This document shows, in pieces, positions 42,463 through 54,896 of a stretch of DNA of 59,071 bases. Every line of letters starts with the position of its first letter. Positions within the stretch are counted from its first letter, which is position 1. The notes beneath the pieces were generated by a model that worked only from the letters and a program-made list of their open reading frames with translations, was not told where the DNA came from and did no database searches. This DNA is from Mucidula mucida. Taxonomy: Eukaryota > Basidiomycota > Agaricomycetes > Agaricales > Physalacriaceae. The DNA lies in contig JADNYV010000220.1 of NCBI GenBank assembly GCA_015501055.1, forward strand, positions 1 through 59,071, read 5' to 3'. Position numbers and translations under genes: made by a program.

Positions 42463-42649
42463 TGTTGCGCACGGGTGGCAAATCCAAAGAGAATCTATGA
42501 GACAGATATCAGCTGGGGCATTAAAGAAATAATAGCTACCCACATTCTCCGCGATTGTCGTGGAGTTGATATTGCGCCACACTTGAAAATCGAAATGGAA
42601 ATCTTCATCAGGAGTGTGACAGAGCTCCTGATTTGTCAAAATTTAGGAT

Positions 42650-43119
42650 AAGCCACGTTATGCCGCATGTCGATGATGGCGGCCTGGAGAAGATGGTACG
42701 GGTAACATGACCGACCTTGTTGAGATGGTTGGACCGATGGCTCTACAATAACACATAATGTTTAGTGCACATACGGTACAGCGATGACCAGCCGCACAGT
42801 TCAAATATTCTAGAGGCAAGTTAGACTTCAAGTAAGTTCCCCTTTTCAAGTAAAGCGAATGAAGCACCTTTTATTGATGGCCAGGACAGGTCCGCAAGCG
42901 CAATCTCTCGGAAGACCTAATGTATCGATTAATTTCATGATAACGCTGCACTCATGTAGTAACCACTCCGTTACTAGATGATATCTGAACCGTATATCAC
43001 ATGGCACGACTGCGTCCGGAAGTCTGACCTTTCGTCAATACATTTCATACAAGAAGACTCGTGAGCTCACTGCAAATGACCTTTCTACACGAGCCCGAAA
43101 CCGCCAGTCCAATACATTG
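42650..43119. other. Unassigned DNA right of paralogue D
   Basis: No recognised gene or repeat until the second direct repeat at 43120. Confidence 0.4.
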
Positions 43120-43235
43120 TCTTATTCGGCGACGGCCTGATAGGAAACCTAGAGTGGGTGAGATCCTCTGCACGCTTCAGGAAGCCATATCAACCAAGTT
43201 TGAACAAGTTCTTGACATTGTGCACACTGCAATTA
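43120..43235. repeat. Direct repeat right of paralogue D
   Basis: Second copy of 41090-41210, about 2.03 kb away in the same orientation. Here the frame continues to FEQVLDIVHTAINTGVN before a stop near 43297, so it may be the 3' end of a decayed gene. Confidence 0.65.
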
Positions 43236-43303
43236 ATACGGGAGTCAATGACTTATCGGTCAATAATCTCCTGGAAACCATTTCAGATACGGTCTGAGCG
43301 TGT

Positions 43304-43799
43304 CTAAATCACTGCCGAGGTTCCCATTACAACCGTTTCTTCCGGTATCGCTGGCGATTTCATTAAGACGATGTTCTCGCGCAAGTTCGGGTCACTTTGG
43401 TCGTCTGTGAAACGAAGCACAGCGTTGTTTGGCTTTGATGCATTTGGCCACCAGAACATGGCTGAAACCGCGTGTTAGAGCACGTACAGAACGTGTCGGA
43501 CAGATTAAGATACGTACTGTAGTAGAAGTCACTCTTTAATCCAATCATTCCTGGAGAGATGATATGGTGCTCAGCGAACTCCATGGCACCTGGGCGAGGT
43601 TCGGTGACGCAGAAGTTTTGGAGAAAGCTCTTGTCCGCAGGAATATACGGATTGCCGTCGTAATCGCATCGGTACTCGATGTCGAGCAGCTCGGGGCCTT
43701 CGCTGCATTCACGGAAGAATGGTCTGTATCTTCTCGGCTGTATTCGCGTGATTAGACGCGTTGTAAGGTGAAGATTATCGTACTTTTTCTTTCCGCCAT
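43304..43799 (-). CDS. Unrecognised protein gene, possibly incomplete
   Basis: No family assigned. A coding block reads RRYRPFFRECSEGPELLDIEY, split here as RRYRPFFREC and SEGPELLDIEY, then RCDYDGNPYIPADKSFLQNF, CVTEPRPGAMEFAEHH and IISPGMIGLKSDFYY. A 56 nt intron (GTACGT...TTTCAG) joins it in phase to TMFWWPNASKPNNAVLRF, TDDQSDPNLRENIVLM and a TAG at 43304. Codon use and the clean join support a real gene. A possible start, MAERK at 43799, is followed by a GTACG donor, but its phase does not fit the next exon by one base. The protein would be about 150 residues with no signal peptide. Confidence 0.5.
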
Positions 43800-43970
43800 G
43801 GTGGTAACAAGCTTAAACGCTGAAAATCAAACATAAGGATAAATATGCAGTAATTAATTATCCAAATTGAAACTACCCCAGGATGCCTGTGACGTAGCCA
43901 AAGTCACACTTACATCCCGACGACGAGCTCGTCGCCGACGATGTTGACCACTTTAGCCCCGACGCCGACG

Positions 43971-46900
43971 ATGGCGCACACGATGCTGCGCCTGCTACTA
44001 CTCTCAGCATCCCCATTACTCGCCGCAGCGCGGAATACGTCCTGGCCGAACCCGCAGCCAGTCAGCAGCATTGGGCTCTCGGTATATATATTGGTTAACG
44101 AGAAAGGCGACTACTGACTTCAATATCAGCCATTAGCAGTTACGCGTCCTGGAGGTACGATGGCCGTGCAATATAGCGGCACTTTGCTGAATTTCGCCTA
44201 GACAAATGCCCGCCCTGCTTCAACTGTCTTCTGCCTGCGTTCACCTGTGGCCAATACGGCAGCTGCGACCCCTACGACGGCCAATGTAAATGCCCTCCTG
44301 GATGGGGCGGTATCGATTGTCTTATTCCTCGTATGCGACCACCATCCACTTGCCTATCAGCCGCCTAACCGATGACACAGAGTGCGACTCGCTCGCTGAT
44401 GGTGATCAGAGACGGTTACGTGAAGACGGCAAAACGTGTGAATGCAAAGAAGGATGGGGTGGAATCAACTGTAATGGTACGCACAACAGAGGTCAACTCC
44501 TGGTCTCCAGGCTGACGCGGTATTGCAGTGTGCAAGACCGACAACGCCTGTATTGGATTCCCCCTAGCAGGCCAAATTGGCTCTCGGGATTCGGAAGAAA
44601 TCGCGAACATGACTTGTTACGATGGCGGCGAAACTGTATTCAACAACCATCAGATGTGCGACGTTACAAGCAAGTGTATTCACATTTATCTCGGTTTCCA
44701 TTAACCTGTCCGATAGACCGTAAGATTATCGACCAGCTTCCCGGACGACCTCCCCAGGTCACCTTCAGCTGCGAGAAGCAGGACAGTACTTGTTCTTTCC
44801 AGTTCTGGACGGCGCAGGTGGAATCGTTCTATTGCGCATTGGACACTTGCACTTCAGAAACCGTACCCGGTTACGATACCAATACCACGACCTATGCATG
44901 TGAACACATCAAATGCAGTTGTGTACCGGGTCGATTCATCTGCGGAGAGGATGGAAGCGTTGACATCACCGACTTTTTGAAGGAGGAAATTCGTGGGCCT
45001 GCTACCTTCAGCTGCAAGTCCGGCGCCGGTTGCAGGTTTGAAGAGCCCGCTATGAATGACTTGATCTTGACCATTTTCGGTGATCCTTTCATCTCCCTCC
45101 AGTGCGAGGGAGGCGAATGCTTGCATTACTCACAAGTTCCAGGCTATGTCGTGAGTTCAAACCATGTTTTCATTTCCTGGGTACTCATGCTCTTCAGCGT
45201 CCTGTCAAACCGGATAATACGCATTGGGTAGCCCTCAGCGCAGCGGGTGCGGGTCTCATTGTTATTTTGACCTCCGCCGTTCTCTGGTATGCCGGGCGCG
45301 CAGGCACTGGCGAATTCGGGCAGATTCGTCTGCCAGACAATGAAGCGAGCAAGCTTATGGCGGAACACGTCCCGGCATCCCTTCACTTTTCCTCCCTCAC
45401 GTACACGCTAGGTTCCAAAACTATCCTCGACGATATCACTGGCTCCGTTAAACCGGGACAAGTGATGGCCATCATGGGTGCTTCTGGTGCGGGCAAGTCC
45501 ACCTTACTTGACATCCTTGCGCGTAAGAACAAGCGCGGCACCGTCGGTGGTGTTACGCTTGTAAACGGGCGAGTGGTTGGGGACAGCGAGTTCAAGAGCG
45601 TTACTGGATTCGTCGACCAGGAAGATACTCTAATGAGTACGCTTACTGTGTACGAAACTGTTCTCTATAGCGCCTTGTTGAGGTTACCCAGAGATATGAG
45701 TTTCGAAGCCAAGAAGTTCAGGACCTTGGAGACTATGAATGAATTGGGCATTCTGAGAATCAAGGACATGAGGATTGGCGAAAGCGGTAAATACATTCAA
45801 ACCTCTTACCTTTTTCTGGCTGACGGCTAGTTTAGGGCGCAGATCTATATCTGGAGGGGAGAAAAGACGGGTTTCGATCGCATGCGAACTGGTGACAAGT
45901 CCTTCAATTCTCTTCTTGGATGAACCTACAAGTGGTGAGTCTTCCGATACGTTCGTGTCGCTTCTTTATAGACGTTGTCAGGGCTGGACTCGTACAACGC
46001 GTTCAACGTTGTGGAGTGCTTAGTATCCTTGGCCCGAGATTACAATCGCACCGTCGTATTCACAATACACCAACCGCGGAGTAATATTGTGGCTCTATTC
46101 GATCAGCTCCTCGTTTTAGCGATGGGAAAACTTGTGTATGCTGGCGAATTTTCGAAGTGCCAAGGGCACTTCGCCGGAATTGGACGACCTTGTCCTCCCG
46201 GTTTCAACATTGCTGATTTCTTGAGTAAGTCTTGATTATGAAGCTGTCATCAGGTTCTAATGTCCTGCCGTTAATGCAGTCGATCTTACCATGAACGCGA
46301 GTCTGGTCAACGTATCGAGAGATGATTCTCCGGAGCTGGTATCTTCGTCGCCTGTAGAAGATGACACTAATTTGGCCGACGAGGAGCGCGCTCTGGCACG
46401 GCCTAGTGTGGCGGTCCCTTCGGCTGTCGCTCTTCCCTCCCCGACGTCTTCTTCGCGCACGCCTTCTATCAGTTCCACCACGGACTATATCAAACGGAAG
46501 ACATCACAGCTCTTCGAAGCTGTCTCGGGGTCCACTACTGAGGGTAACGAGGTGATGGCTCCGAAGCTGACTGCACTCGTGAATGCATATGCTCAGAGCA
46601 GCATCGCGGGGGATATCAAGGCGGAGATTGATCAGATCCAGAGGGAGCAACAGGGAAGATTGAACGGGAATAATGTAGACGCGGGTAACGAACTTCCCGA
46701 CGTGGCGTTCGAGACGTCTTTGCTGAGAGGACGGAAACGCGCCAGCTGGGCCACACAGTTCAGGATCCTGAGCGGCCGTGCATTCAAGAACCTTTACAGG
46801 GACCCGGCGCTTTTAGCTGCGCATTATTTGGCATCGATCGCTTTAGCTTGTGAGCTCTCAACTATTAGTAATTTCATGGGGGGCCAGTTGTAACACGACC

Positions 46901-47967
46901 TTTATTTAGTGATTTGTGGCTTGTTCTTCCACAACGTCACGTAAGTCACATTCCGACTCGACCGTGTATATCGCCGTTTTAATCGTCGGTCTAGAAATGA
47001 CATAGCAGGGTTCCAAAACCGACTGGGTATGCAGTGCATCAAATGATGTCGGTATTGAATTACTGACTGCATGCTCAACAGGATTGTTCTTCTTTACGCT
47101 TTCGCTATTCGGATTCTCGTGTCTGTCAAGCTTGGGTTTGTTCGCCAATGAACGTATTCTGTTTATGCGAGAAAGGTGGGCGCGTTGTGACAGCATATGA
47201 TGAGGTGAGGTATTGATATGTATGTGTTAGGTCGAACGGATATTACTCCGCCTTCACGTACTTCTCCAGCAAGGTCAATAGGGTTTCCAATTCTTGCGAC
47301 AGTTGACATAATCAGTCGTCTATAGGTCCTGTTTGATATATTGCCACTGCGGGTGGTGCCACCACTCATGTTCGGAGGGATCGTTTATGGTCTCGCCGGA
47401 CTCGTTCCCACTGTTGCTGCGTTCTGGAAATTCATCTTGACACTCGTCCTGTTCAACTTGACAACCGCCAGCGTGGTATTACTTCTTTCGATCGCATTCT
47501 CAAACATTAGTGTGGCGAGCTTGGTCGGGACACTCGTAATGCTGTTCAAGTACGCCACTTCCCACGTTCTTTCTATGACTCGATACTCATTCATTTCGCT
47601 TACGCCAGTTTACTCTTCGCTGGTCTGTTGATCAGTCGGGAGACGATACTGCCGGGTTTTCAGTTCCTCTATATTATATCATTCTTCCATGCCGCTTTCG
47701 AAGCCCTGGCTGTGAATGAACTCCGCTACCTTTCGCTTAAAGAAGTCAAGGTCAGTTGCAGGTCTTTGTCAGCGAACATTGTCCTGACTGTTTTGGCTCT
47801 AGTACGGAGTGGAGCTAGATGTACCTGCTGCCACGATTCTATCTGTTTTCGGCCTCCACGCCCAGGCGTTTTGGTGGCCAAACATCGCCTCGCTGGGGAT
47901 TTTCTTTGTGACCTTTATTGTCGCAAGTTACACCGTTCTTCATTTCTATGTGAAGGAGAAGCGGTGA
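43971..47967 (+). CDS. ABCG-family transporter, yeast Adp1-like, with EGF-like ectodomain
   Basis: Half-size ABC transporter of about 1,000 residues. The ATG at 43971 opens a signal peptide ([16 protein letters not shown]). The lumenal or extracellular part has two EGF-like units, [19 protein letters not shown] and [12 protein letters not shown], and more Cys-rich sequence. A membrane helix ([17 protein letters not shown]) follows. The nucleotide-binding domain has Walker [10 protein letters not shown], signature SISGGEKRR and Walker [11 protein letters not shown], completed by an intron join to LDSYN, then an H-loop FTIHQPRS. A long Ser-rich linker precedes the ABC2 membrane domain ([10 protein letters not shown] to HFYVKEKR). 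About fifteen exons join without lesions. The layout, with an EGF-like N-terminus before an ABCG core, is that of S. cerevisiae Adp1. Substrate is unknown. An in-frame ATG at 43941 is an alternative start. Confidence 0.93.
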
Positions 47968-48903
47968 TTTGGACAAGTGTTTAATTTCGTACGTACAGAA
48001 ACTGTATTTTCTATTTATCTTCGCGGATAGTATAGCTGTTGCATAGAGTACTCCACCGTCTTATGAAAGTCTTAACTACTAGCAATAGATGTACATGATA
48101 CACGTAGAATTGGAGCAACGTCTAAGGGTGTGTCGGGGTCCTACTATCAGACAAGAGTAGTTTGTTTCCACCGAGGCTTCCATGCAGGTGGATCAGAACT
48201 GTCACTGGGGTATAGTTACGCCCTTCTAGCTGGAGATTTGCAGTCATGCCAGGCACGCGATGCTTGATGTGCCACCCACGTCATGGCAGACTGGGCTGTC
48301 GAGGTGGTCGAGAATCATGGAACGTAGAAGTCAATCGGGAACCAATGGGAGGGAGTGTTGATGATGTTGGGAATATGGTTGGGAAACCTTGTCGCGAGCG
48401 TTCGAGTTCTGGACGAGAAACGTGCGACATAAAGTCCAGTGTGGCGCATATCAGGGAGATGGAGATCAGTCCAGATAATGGACCAGTTTCTCCGAGGTTG
48501 TTCTGATTGCGGGGATCGCTCGGTGTGTACGGCGATACTACTAGCTGACGGGAGGAGACTCATGAATAGACGTGTCGATGATTCGCGCGCCAAGTGGTTA
48601 CTTGAGAATGAAGGTGTCTATATGGGGCAGCAGATTATGGGGAATCAAAAACGACGCGTCTACCGCATCGACGGGGTGCTCGGACGCGCTCGCAAGTATA
48701 TCAATATAAATATTAAACGCGCGCTTGGTCATTCGGTAAAGCCGATACTTCCGACGTCGGGTATAGGAGTCGAGTCATATCGATCTCTTTGCTTATATTC
48801 CACCACAAAGGTCGCGTCCGTATTCTTAGTCTAACGCGGTGAGCGGGAGATTCCATCGCCCAAAGATTGCATTGTGCTAACTGACCTGTCCAGTGATCGA
48901 AAA
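47968..48903. other. Intergenic, no gene seen
   Basis: Open frames such as 48439-48834 have no domain. The end is the 5' region of the aminotransferase. Confidence 0.5.
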
Positions 48904-50689
48904 ATGACCGACAGTCTGAACGGATCGGCGCGTACTAGCGTCAAAGCGCTGCCCAACGCGTTCTACAACGATTTTCTCAGCTTCGATGCTAAAAGCCGCA
49001 AGCCTAGCCCCAGTCAGTCGCGGCTTCCTCCTCCTCCTCCTCCTTAGCACCACTGACACTCACTATCAGTCCGCAGTTTATTCCCACTAGAAGCCACCCC
49101 AGGCGTACTCTCGCTCCTAGCTGGTAAACCCAACCCAACCACGTTCCCGTTCACATCGCTCAGCTTCACTGCGCGCTCGCCCATTGATGAGCAGCAGCAG
49201 GTGGAGGTGACGGTGAGCCAGGCGGCGTTGGCACAGGGGCTGCAGTACGGCGAGACGGGGGGTATTCCGGAGTTGAGGGCGTGGATCGATGAGCTACAGG
49301 TGCGCGTGCATGGGAGGCGGCAGGGGGAGGGGTGGCGCACGACTGTTGGATCGGGATCGCAGGATTTGATTTGTAAAGTGAGTACGTGCGATTGGCAGGG
49401 GAGGGAGTGTGGCTGATGATGCACGTTTATGTAGGCCGTGACCGCGCTGGTCAATCGCGGTGACCCGATTTTGGTGGAGTCTCCGGTTTACGCGTACGCG
49501 ATCCCTTTTTTTCTTTTCTTTGGAGCTTTGTCTAATGTACGTTTCACTCGACTGCAGGGGTGTTATTCCCATGTTCCAAAGCCTCGAGTGTGATCAGATC
49601 GGTGCGTACGCTGTGTTGCATTCCCCGGTCGTGCTGATTCTTGCTGGAGATTAGAGGTGGAGACTGATTCACATGGTATCATGTCGAGTTCCTTGAGGTC
49701 GATTCTGGAAAACTGGCCCAAGGACAAGATTAAACCAAGAGTGCTATACACGGTTCCTGTACGTATGCGTCTATAGTGAGTGGGTGTGCTTTCGCTGATA
49801 CGGGTAGTACGGATGTAATCCGACCGGGATGACTGCCACACTGGAACGGCGTAAAGAAGTCCTCCAGCTGGCGCGCGAATACAATTTCTTGATCCTGGAA
49901 GGTGCGGTTTTCCGGGTGTTTAATTTGCTGTTACTGCTGCCTGTTTACTCTGGCCAAGATGATCCTTATTACTTTTTGTACTACGGGACTGGACCCAGAT
50001 ATCCGTCGTATTTTACGCTCGAGCTGGAGGAGGCAGAGGTTGGACGGGTGATTCGGTTCGACAGCATGTCAAAGGTGCTTTCGGCCGGTATCCGGATTGG
50101 CTACGCGTCGGGACCAGAGGCGATTATCCTTGCGATGGATCGACACGTACGTACCCCGCGAAACAATGTCATAATGGCTGATGTGTGGCGTGTGTCGTGT
50201 AGACGGCTACTGCGAATCTACAGCCCGCTTCTCTGACGCAAGTGATTATTGTGTCGTTGCTGAACTCTTGGGGATATGACCGGTTTCTTGCGCACACGGA
50301 ATATGTGGCAGACTTCTATCGACGGAAGCGAGATACATTTGAAGGGGCTATGCATAGACATCTTACAGGACTCGCTGAATGGGTGTCTCCAGAGGCCGGG
50401 ATGTTCTTTTGGTGCGTTCCGTTGTGTTGGACCCAAGGAAGGGGATTCTTAATGAGAGTATTGTAGGTTCAAGCTGCTAGTGGGACCGCCGGGTGAGGAA
50501 GACTCGGAAAGCGTGATCCGAAGCAGGGCATTTGAGAAGGGGGTGATTGCGTTGCCGGGGATGGCGTTCCATCCGAATGGCAGAAAGACGGGATATGTGC
50601 GGGCGTCGTTTAGTACGGTTGAGGACGCGGATATAGAAGAGGCGGTGAGGCGGCTGCGCGACGCGATACTAGATGCCCGGGGTGCGTGA
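48904..50689 (+). CDS. PLP-dependent aminotransferase, class I/II (Aro8/kynurenine type)
   Basis: Fold-type I transaminase of roughly 430 residues, probably acting on aromatic amino acids or kynurenine/2-aminoadipate. It starts MTDSLNGSARTSVKALP, then FYNDFLSFDAKSRKPSP. Motifs in order: GLQYGETGGIPELRAWI; GSGSQDLICKAVTAL; ESPVYAGVIP; YTVPYGCNPTG, with the Asn that contacts PLP; ILEDDPYYFLYY, with the Asp-Tyr pair; FDSMSKVLSAGIRIGY, whose Lys is the PLP Schiff base; and a C-terminal domain with PEAGMFFWFKL and PNGRKTGYVRASFS. All introns join in frame. The gene is complete and unbroken. The intron after FDAKSRKPSP contains a CCT repeat that extends the frame artificially. Confidence 0.93.
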
Positions 50690-50733
50690 TACCCAGGGGG
50701 GAGGATGAATAATATCACGTGGTGCATCGAGAT

Positions 50734-50743
50734 GTATATAAAG
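50734..50743 (+). promoter_or_regulatory. TATA-like box of the small Cys protein gene
   Basis: TATATAAAGG about 45 bp after the aminotransferase stop. A GTAAGC...CCGTAG segment (about 50792-50844) looks like a 5' UTR intron ending directly before the ATG. Confidence 0.5.
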
Positions 50744-50844
50744 GAGAGAAAGCGGCTAGTGATCTCCACACCAACAATCTTGCTGAGCTCACGGTAAGCA
50801 GAGTGTGGACGATAGAGTTGGGCTAATCGAGTGGATGCCCGTAG

Positions 50845-51129
50845 ATGGCAATGGCAGCCCAGATGATGATGATGCCCGTGAATATGTGCTACGCGGTCAA
50901 GTGTGAGAAATGCCAGAAGACGACGTGGAAGGTGAGCCGGATGTGGATGTGTTTTACGTGCGATGATTTGACGGCGGATTGTAGGGGTGCGGACAGCATG
51001 TTGAAAGTGTAGCGTGATCCCTGCGCCCGCGTGATTCCATGTTCTGATATCTTCCAGGTGATGAAGGACGTCAAAGACGAGGACCAATGCAAATGCGAGA
51101 GGGAGGCAGCGAGCTGTGTGACTGGGTAG
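50845..51129 (+). CDS. Small conserved Cys protein (C-x2-C ... T-W-K-G-C-G-x-H)
   Basis: Sixty residues from three exons (50845-50931, 50985-51008, 51058-51129). It reads MAMAAQMMMMPVNM, then CYAVKCEKCQKTTWKGCGQHVE, split here as CYAVKCEKCQKT and TWKGCGQHVE, then SVMKDVKDEDQCKCEREAA. The C-x2-C and W-K-G-C-G-x-H elements with a later C-x-C suggest a single zinc-binding fold. Short proteins with this pattern are widespread in fungi and also occur in bacteria. I know of no established function. The gene is too short and split to be seen as one open frame, but all joins are in phase. The Met-rich beginning comes from an ATG repeat. Confidence 0.8.
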
Positions 51130-51277
51130 TCGTAGTATCCCGATTAGGACATGTCCCGATATGGATAGTAGGGGGTAGCAGGGGTCCAGGCCGGCGGGGA
51201 AATGAAAGTTATTTGTGCCGCGCATCCTGATCTCTTACCGTCACGCTGCACCCTTTCATGAAGGACCTTGTCCCGCG

Positions 51278-53515
51278 ATGCCGAGCAAAGCGCCCAGTGG
51301 ACCCGCTCGCCCACCAAAAGTCGTCACGACAAACCACGTCGTCCTCGAGCGCGGCCGGGTCAATCAGTACTTGATCATGGTCAAAATCGGCCAAGGCAAG
51401 AATGGCACCGTCTACCGCGCAACAGAAATTACTCCTGCAGGCGTAGAGCGCACAGTCGCCATCAAGGCTCTTAAGCGCGAGTCGCCAGAAGGAAAGAATA
51501 AGCGCAAGTACAACCAGCTCCGCCGCCAAGCGCTGCCTCGCCCGACTAACCATACCTCGGTCGGCGATCTGCTGCATTCGGAGGAAACGAAGATTCTGCG
51601 CGAAATAGCCATCATGAAGAAGCTGCATCATCCGTCTATCGTGCAGCTTTACGAGGTACTCGACGACCGCCTGGTCCGGACCATATGGATGGGTGCGTAT
51701 CACCAGTTTCATTAAATTAACGCTAATTTATGCTGCTAGTTATGGAGTTTTGCGAAGGCGGCGAGGTAGAATGGCACGACGGCCACGGCAATCCCATCCA
51801 GGACCTAGCACAGACGCGCCGCATCTTGCGCGACGCCATCCAAGGCCTGGAATATTGTATGTTTTCCTGCACGCGGTCTACGCACCCCCCACTAATTTAT
51901 CACTGCAGTACACACCCAGGGCATCATCCACCGCGACATCAAGCCCGCCAATCTCCTCTGGACAAAAGATCGTGCGCATGTCAAGATTGCCGACTTTGGC
52001 ACCGCCCACTTCTCCTATGCGCAACGCCTGTCCTACCTCGGCGTGAGCACCCCCTCGGAGGATCCCGAAGATCCCTTTCTCCTCGACGACACCAATCTTG
52101 CAATAAAAGCCGGCACCCCCATGTTCATGGCCCCCGAGGTCGTCTACGACTCTGTAGTAGACGACGAAGAAACCCGCCGGCCACCCCAGCCTATCACAAA
52201 AGCCATCGACGTCTGGGCCCTTGGCGTCACACTCTACTGCTTGCTCTTTGGTGAAGTTCCGTTTCACGCTAGCGAAAGCGGCGTTGCAGGCGAATTTCAG
52301 GTTTACCGTCTCATCCTCAAGGGCCAGTGGGATGTCAAGGATTACATGGGTCGCGACAAGATTCCCACCGGCGGACGACATCCGACAGACGAGAGCTCCG
52401 AAGGTGGCATTGTCATGCACCTCCTGCAACATCTGCTCGAGGGCGACGTCAACTCGCGCATCACCCTCAGCGAAGTCCGCGTACGTCTGTCTCTTTTCCT
52501 GTGGACCGCACTGACCTTTTTGTAGAGCAACCCATGGTTCTTGCACGATCTTCCCAATCCAGCGACATGGCTTCAAGATACAGCCAACGATCAGATCCTG
52601 GTTTCTCCCCAGGAAACCTCTGTGGCCATGAAGGGCGTGGATTTCGATCTGCCCACCAGCGATGGCAAGATGAGTCGAATCAGGCGCCTTGCGCACAACA
52701 TTACCGCTGTGTTTGGGATTGGTGCTCCGCGAGGGACGACGTCGCCAAACATCCCTACCCCTGGCCCATCTCGGTTAGGTAGGAATCGCACCGTTGCTGA
52801 TTTGGCTCGTCGAAAGGAAAAGGGAAAGGGAAAAGGCGCTGACAGGTCTCTCTCGCGCCTTCGCAATTCCGCTAGTATCAGCCGACGCTCCTCGCAAAAG
52901 TCCCGCAAGGAAAAGGAAGTCGTCGAGCCTGAGACGCCACCACCGTCCTCTGGCGGTCTCATCTCCTTCATGTTCTTTGGCCGCGGCGGATCCAAAAGCG
53001 TGCTTACTCCCAAAGCCTCATCACCTGATGATGGCGATGCTCCACTACCTGCTATCAAGAAGTCGAAATACAATACGGCCGGCCCCAGCTACAACAAGTC
53101 ACGAGGCGGCGCCGCTGCGCGCGCCAGTGCCGAGGTTTTGGGCGGACATACCGCCCTCTGACGAACAGCCGGCGCGTATCTAGTTGGGGTGACCATCCGA
53201 CGGAGCTCAAGAATACGAGTTTTGACGACGATGAGGATATGGGTGGTGCGTTGCAGTTTGGACGCCCGTCTTTAGGGAGCGACGATGACAGTCTGGACAG
53301 TATATCGCCAGGGCGCAGCCTTGTCCGCGAGTTTGCTGCCCCGCGGGCGGGCGTCAGCTTTCAGAGCGAGCTGCACTCGTGGCTGGCGAGTCTGACTATG
53401 GCGTTGTCGGCACCCCCCGGATGATCCTACTGCATCAGTGATGTCCACGCAGTATTCGGACAATAGTGAGACGACGACGAGATCTGGCATCAATATCGAC
53501 TTCTCGCGGCGTTGA
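51278..53515 (+). CDS. CaMKK-like Ser/Thr protein kinase (Ssp1/Sak1 group)
   Basis: Probable upstream kinase of AMPK/SNF1-type kinases. Start MPSKAPSGPARPPK at 51278. The glycine loop is KIGQGKNGTVYRA and the ATP Lys lies in VAIKALKRE (Lys63). An insert before helix C (NKRKYNQLRRQALPRPT) is typical of fungal CaMKK relatives. The remaining kinase motifs are MEFCEGGEV, IIHRDIKPANLLW, IADFGTAHFS, GTPMFMAPEV and DVWALGVTLYCLLFG. Introns lie near 51693, 51857 and 52480. The C-terminal half is Ser/Lys-rich, then acidic. The frame breaks twice in the tail: near 53158 (a stop after LGGHTAL, with the next frame giving TNSRRVSSWGDHPTELK) and in a CCCCCC run near 53414. After that the frame SVMSTQYSDNSETTT ends FSRR at 53515. 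The kinase domain itself is intact. Confidence 0.9.
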
Positions 53516-54896
53516 GCCGACTCACCAGCGCCCCCGCATCAGAGCTTGCATCCGCCATTTCTTCCACCATTTTCTTTTGTATCTCATTTGTACCGTACGC
53601 CCACACTCCACCCAGATACCGATGTACTCTCCACTCTGTCTCCACTATTTACTTATCACGCCTTGTAGACTCACGGACTGTTGACATTATAGAGTATCTC
53701 CGATAGTTTATCTCCTAGACGACGACGAATGTCCCACATTGTACACCAGACACACATACATTGGCCAGAATCTGTGCTCTCTGCTGGCACCATGGTATTC
53801 GTAGTGAAGTTTCATTAAGGCCAGCCGCCAAACTGATCAATTGTAACCAGTGCTTGGAATTGCCTGCCTTCCTACAAAACAAACTATGCAGGCAGGTGGG
53901 TGAAAGGGAGAATCATGTGCAGTCACTACTATAATCATGCTTGTGTCAACTATGCAATGTTAGGCTAACATGATGTATTGAAGTGAAACCTCAGGAGCGG
54001 CAACAGGTGTGCAGTTGGGCCTCTCTGCTTTCTACTGGACACAAATTCAGATAATCCGTTCTGGAGGAAACAAATCGATCGGGAGAAAGCCGCCCAAGTC
54101 TAAATCGGGCAGCCCACGTCACATTAGGCGGGCAGCGTGACATGTGTTACGCGTGCGCTTCTCTTCCTTCCACCACGACGTAACGGACTACTATTGCCTA
54201 GACGTCCATAACGCCTTTACTCCTCGACCTGGATACACGTCTTGACCAATTATAACGCCATAATCATGTAAGTTGCCTGTCTTGCCTTCCACAGCAGCAG
54301 TGTTCCAGGTGATCATCATATCGGCTTTCACAACATGGTCGACTTCGTGGCGCGTTGACTCCTGCTCGCCTAAGTCAAAACATCGTGATTATCCTTTTGA
54401 GTGGTACGCCGCCTTTTAGCTATGTCAACGTAGCACCAGCGCGTCAATCTGAAGTCTGATGAGGCTAATGACAATGATCCAAGCCCCTTCACGCCAGCCA
54501 GATTCACACCCACTATCGACAACATTCTTGGATGGTCACCACGTCCAAGGCCTACCCGTACTTAATTACCGCTATTCAGGCGCGCCGTGCGAGTACCTCT
54601 ATGCCGCCTTTACCATCAGTCATCCAGGCTAGTTGACGGGATCATCGCTTACCAAAATAGTCTTACAATGGCCCGATGCTGATATTAGGACCGTCTTTGG
54701 TTGCTCTGGAGGCGATCCTACACGTACAGATCCACTTTCATCTAACTCTCCGAAAACAACCCCCTCCACACCTGGTCGCCGTGCTCTGATTTACCGAAAC
54801 CCACACGCCCAGATACCCAACATTTCCGATATCCAACTCTAGAACTCCCGCATATGCACTACCGTGATCCTCTCTCAAACGACCATCTGGTCTCGT
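53516..54896. other. Intergenic, no gene seen
   Basis: No recognised coding frame, repeat end or RNA gene. Confidence 0.5.

Noticed and set aside
50449..51225. 258-codon minus-strand frame
   Set aside because: Antisense to the aminotransferase end and the small Cys protein gene, both of which are well supported on the plus strand.
51878..52696. 272-codon minus-strand frame
   Set aside because: Antisense of the kinase exons, where HRDIKPANLLW, DFGTAHF and other kinase motifs prove the plus strand is coding.
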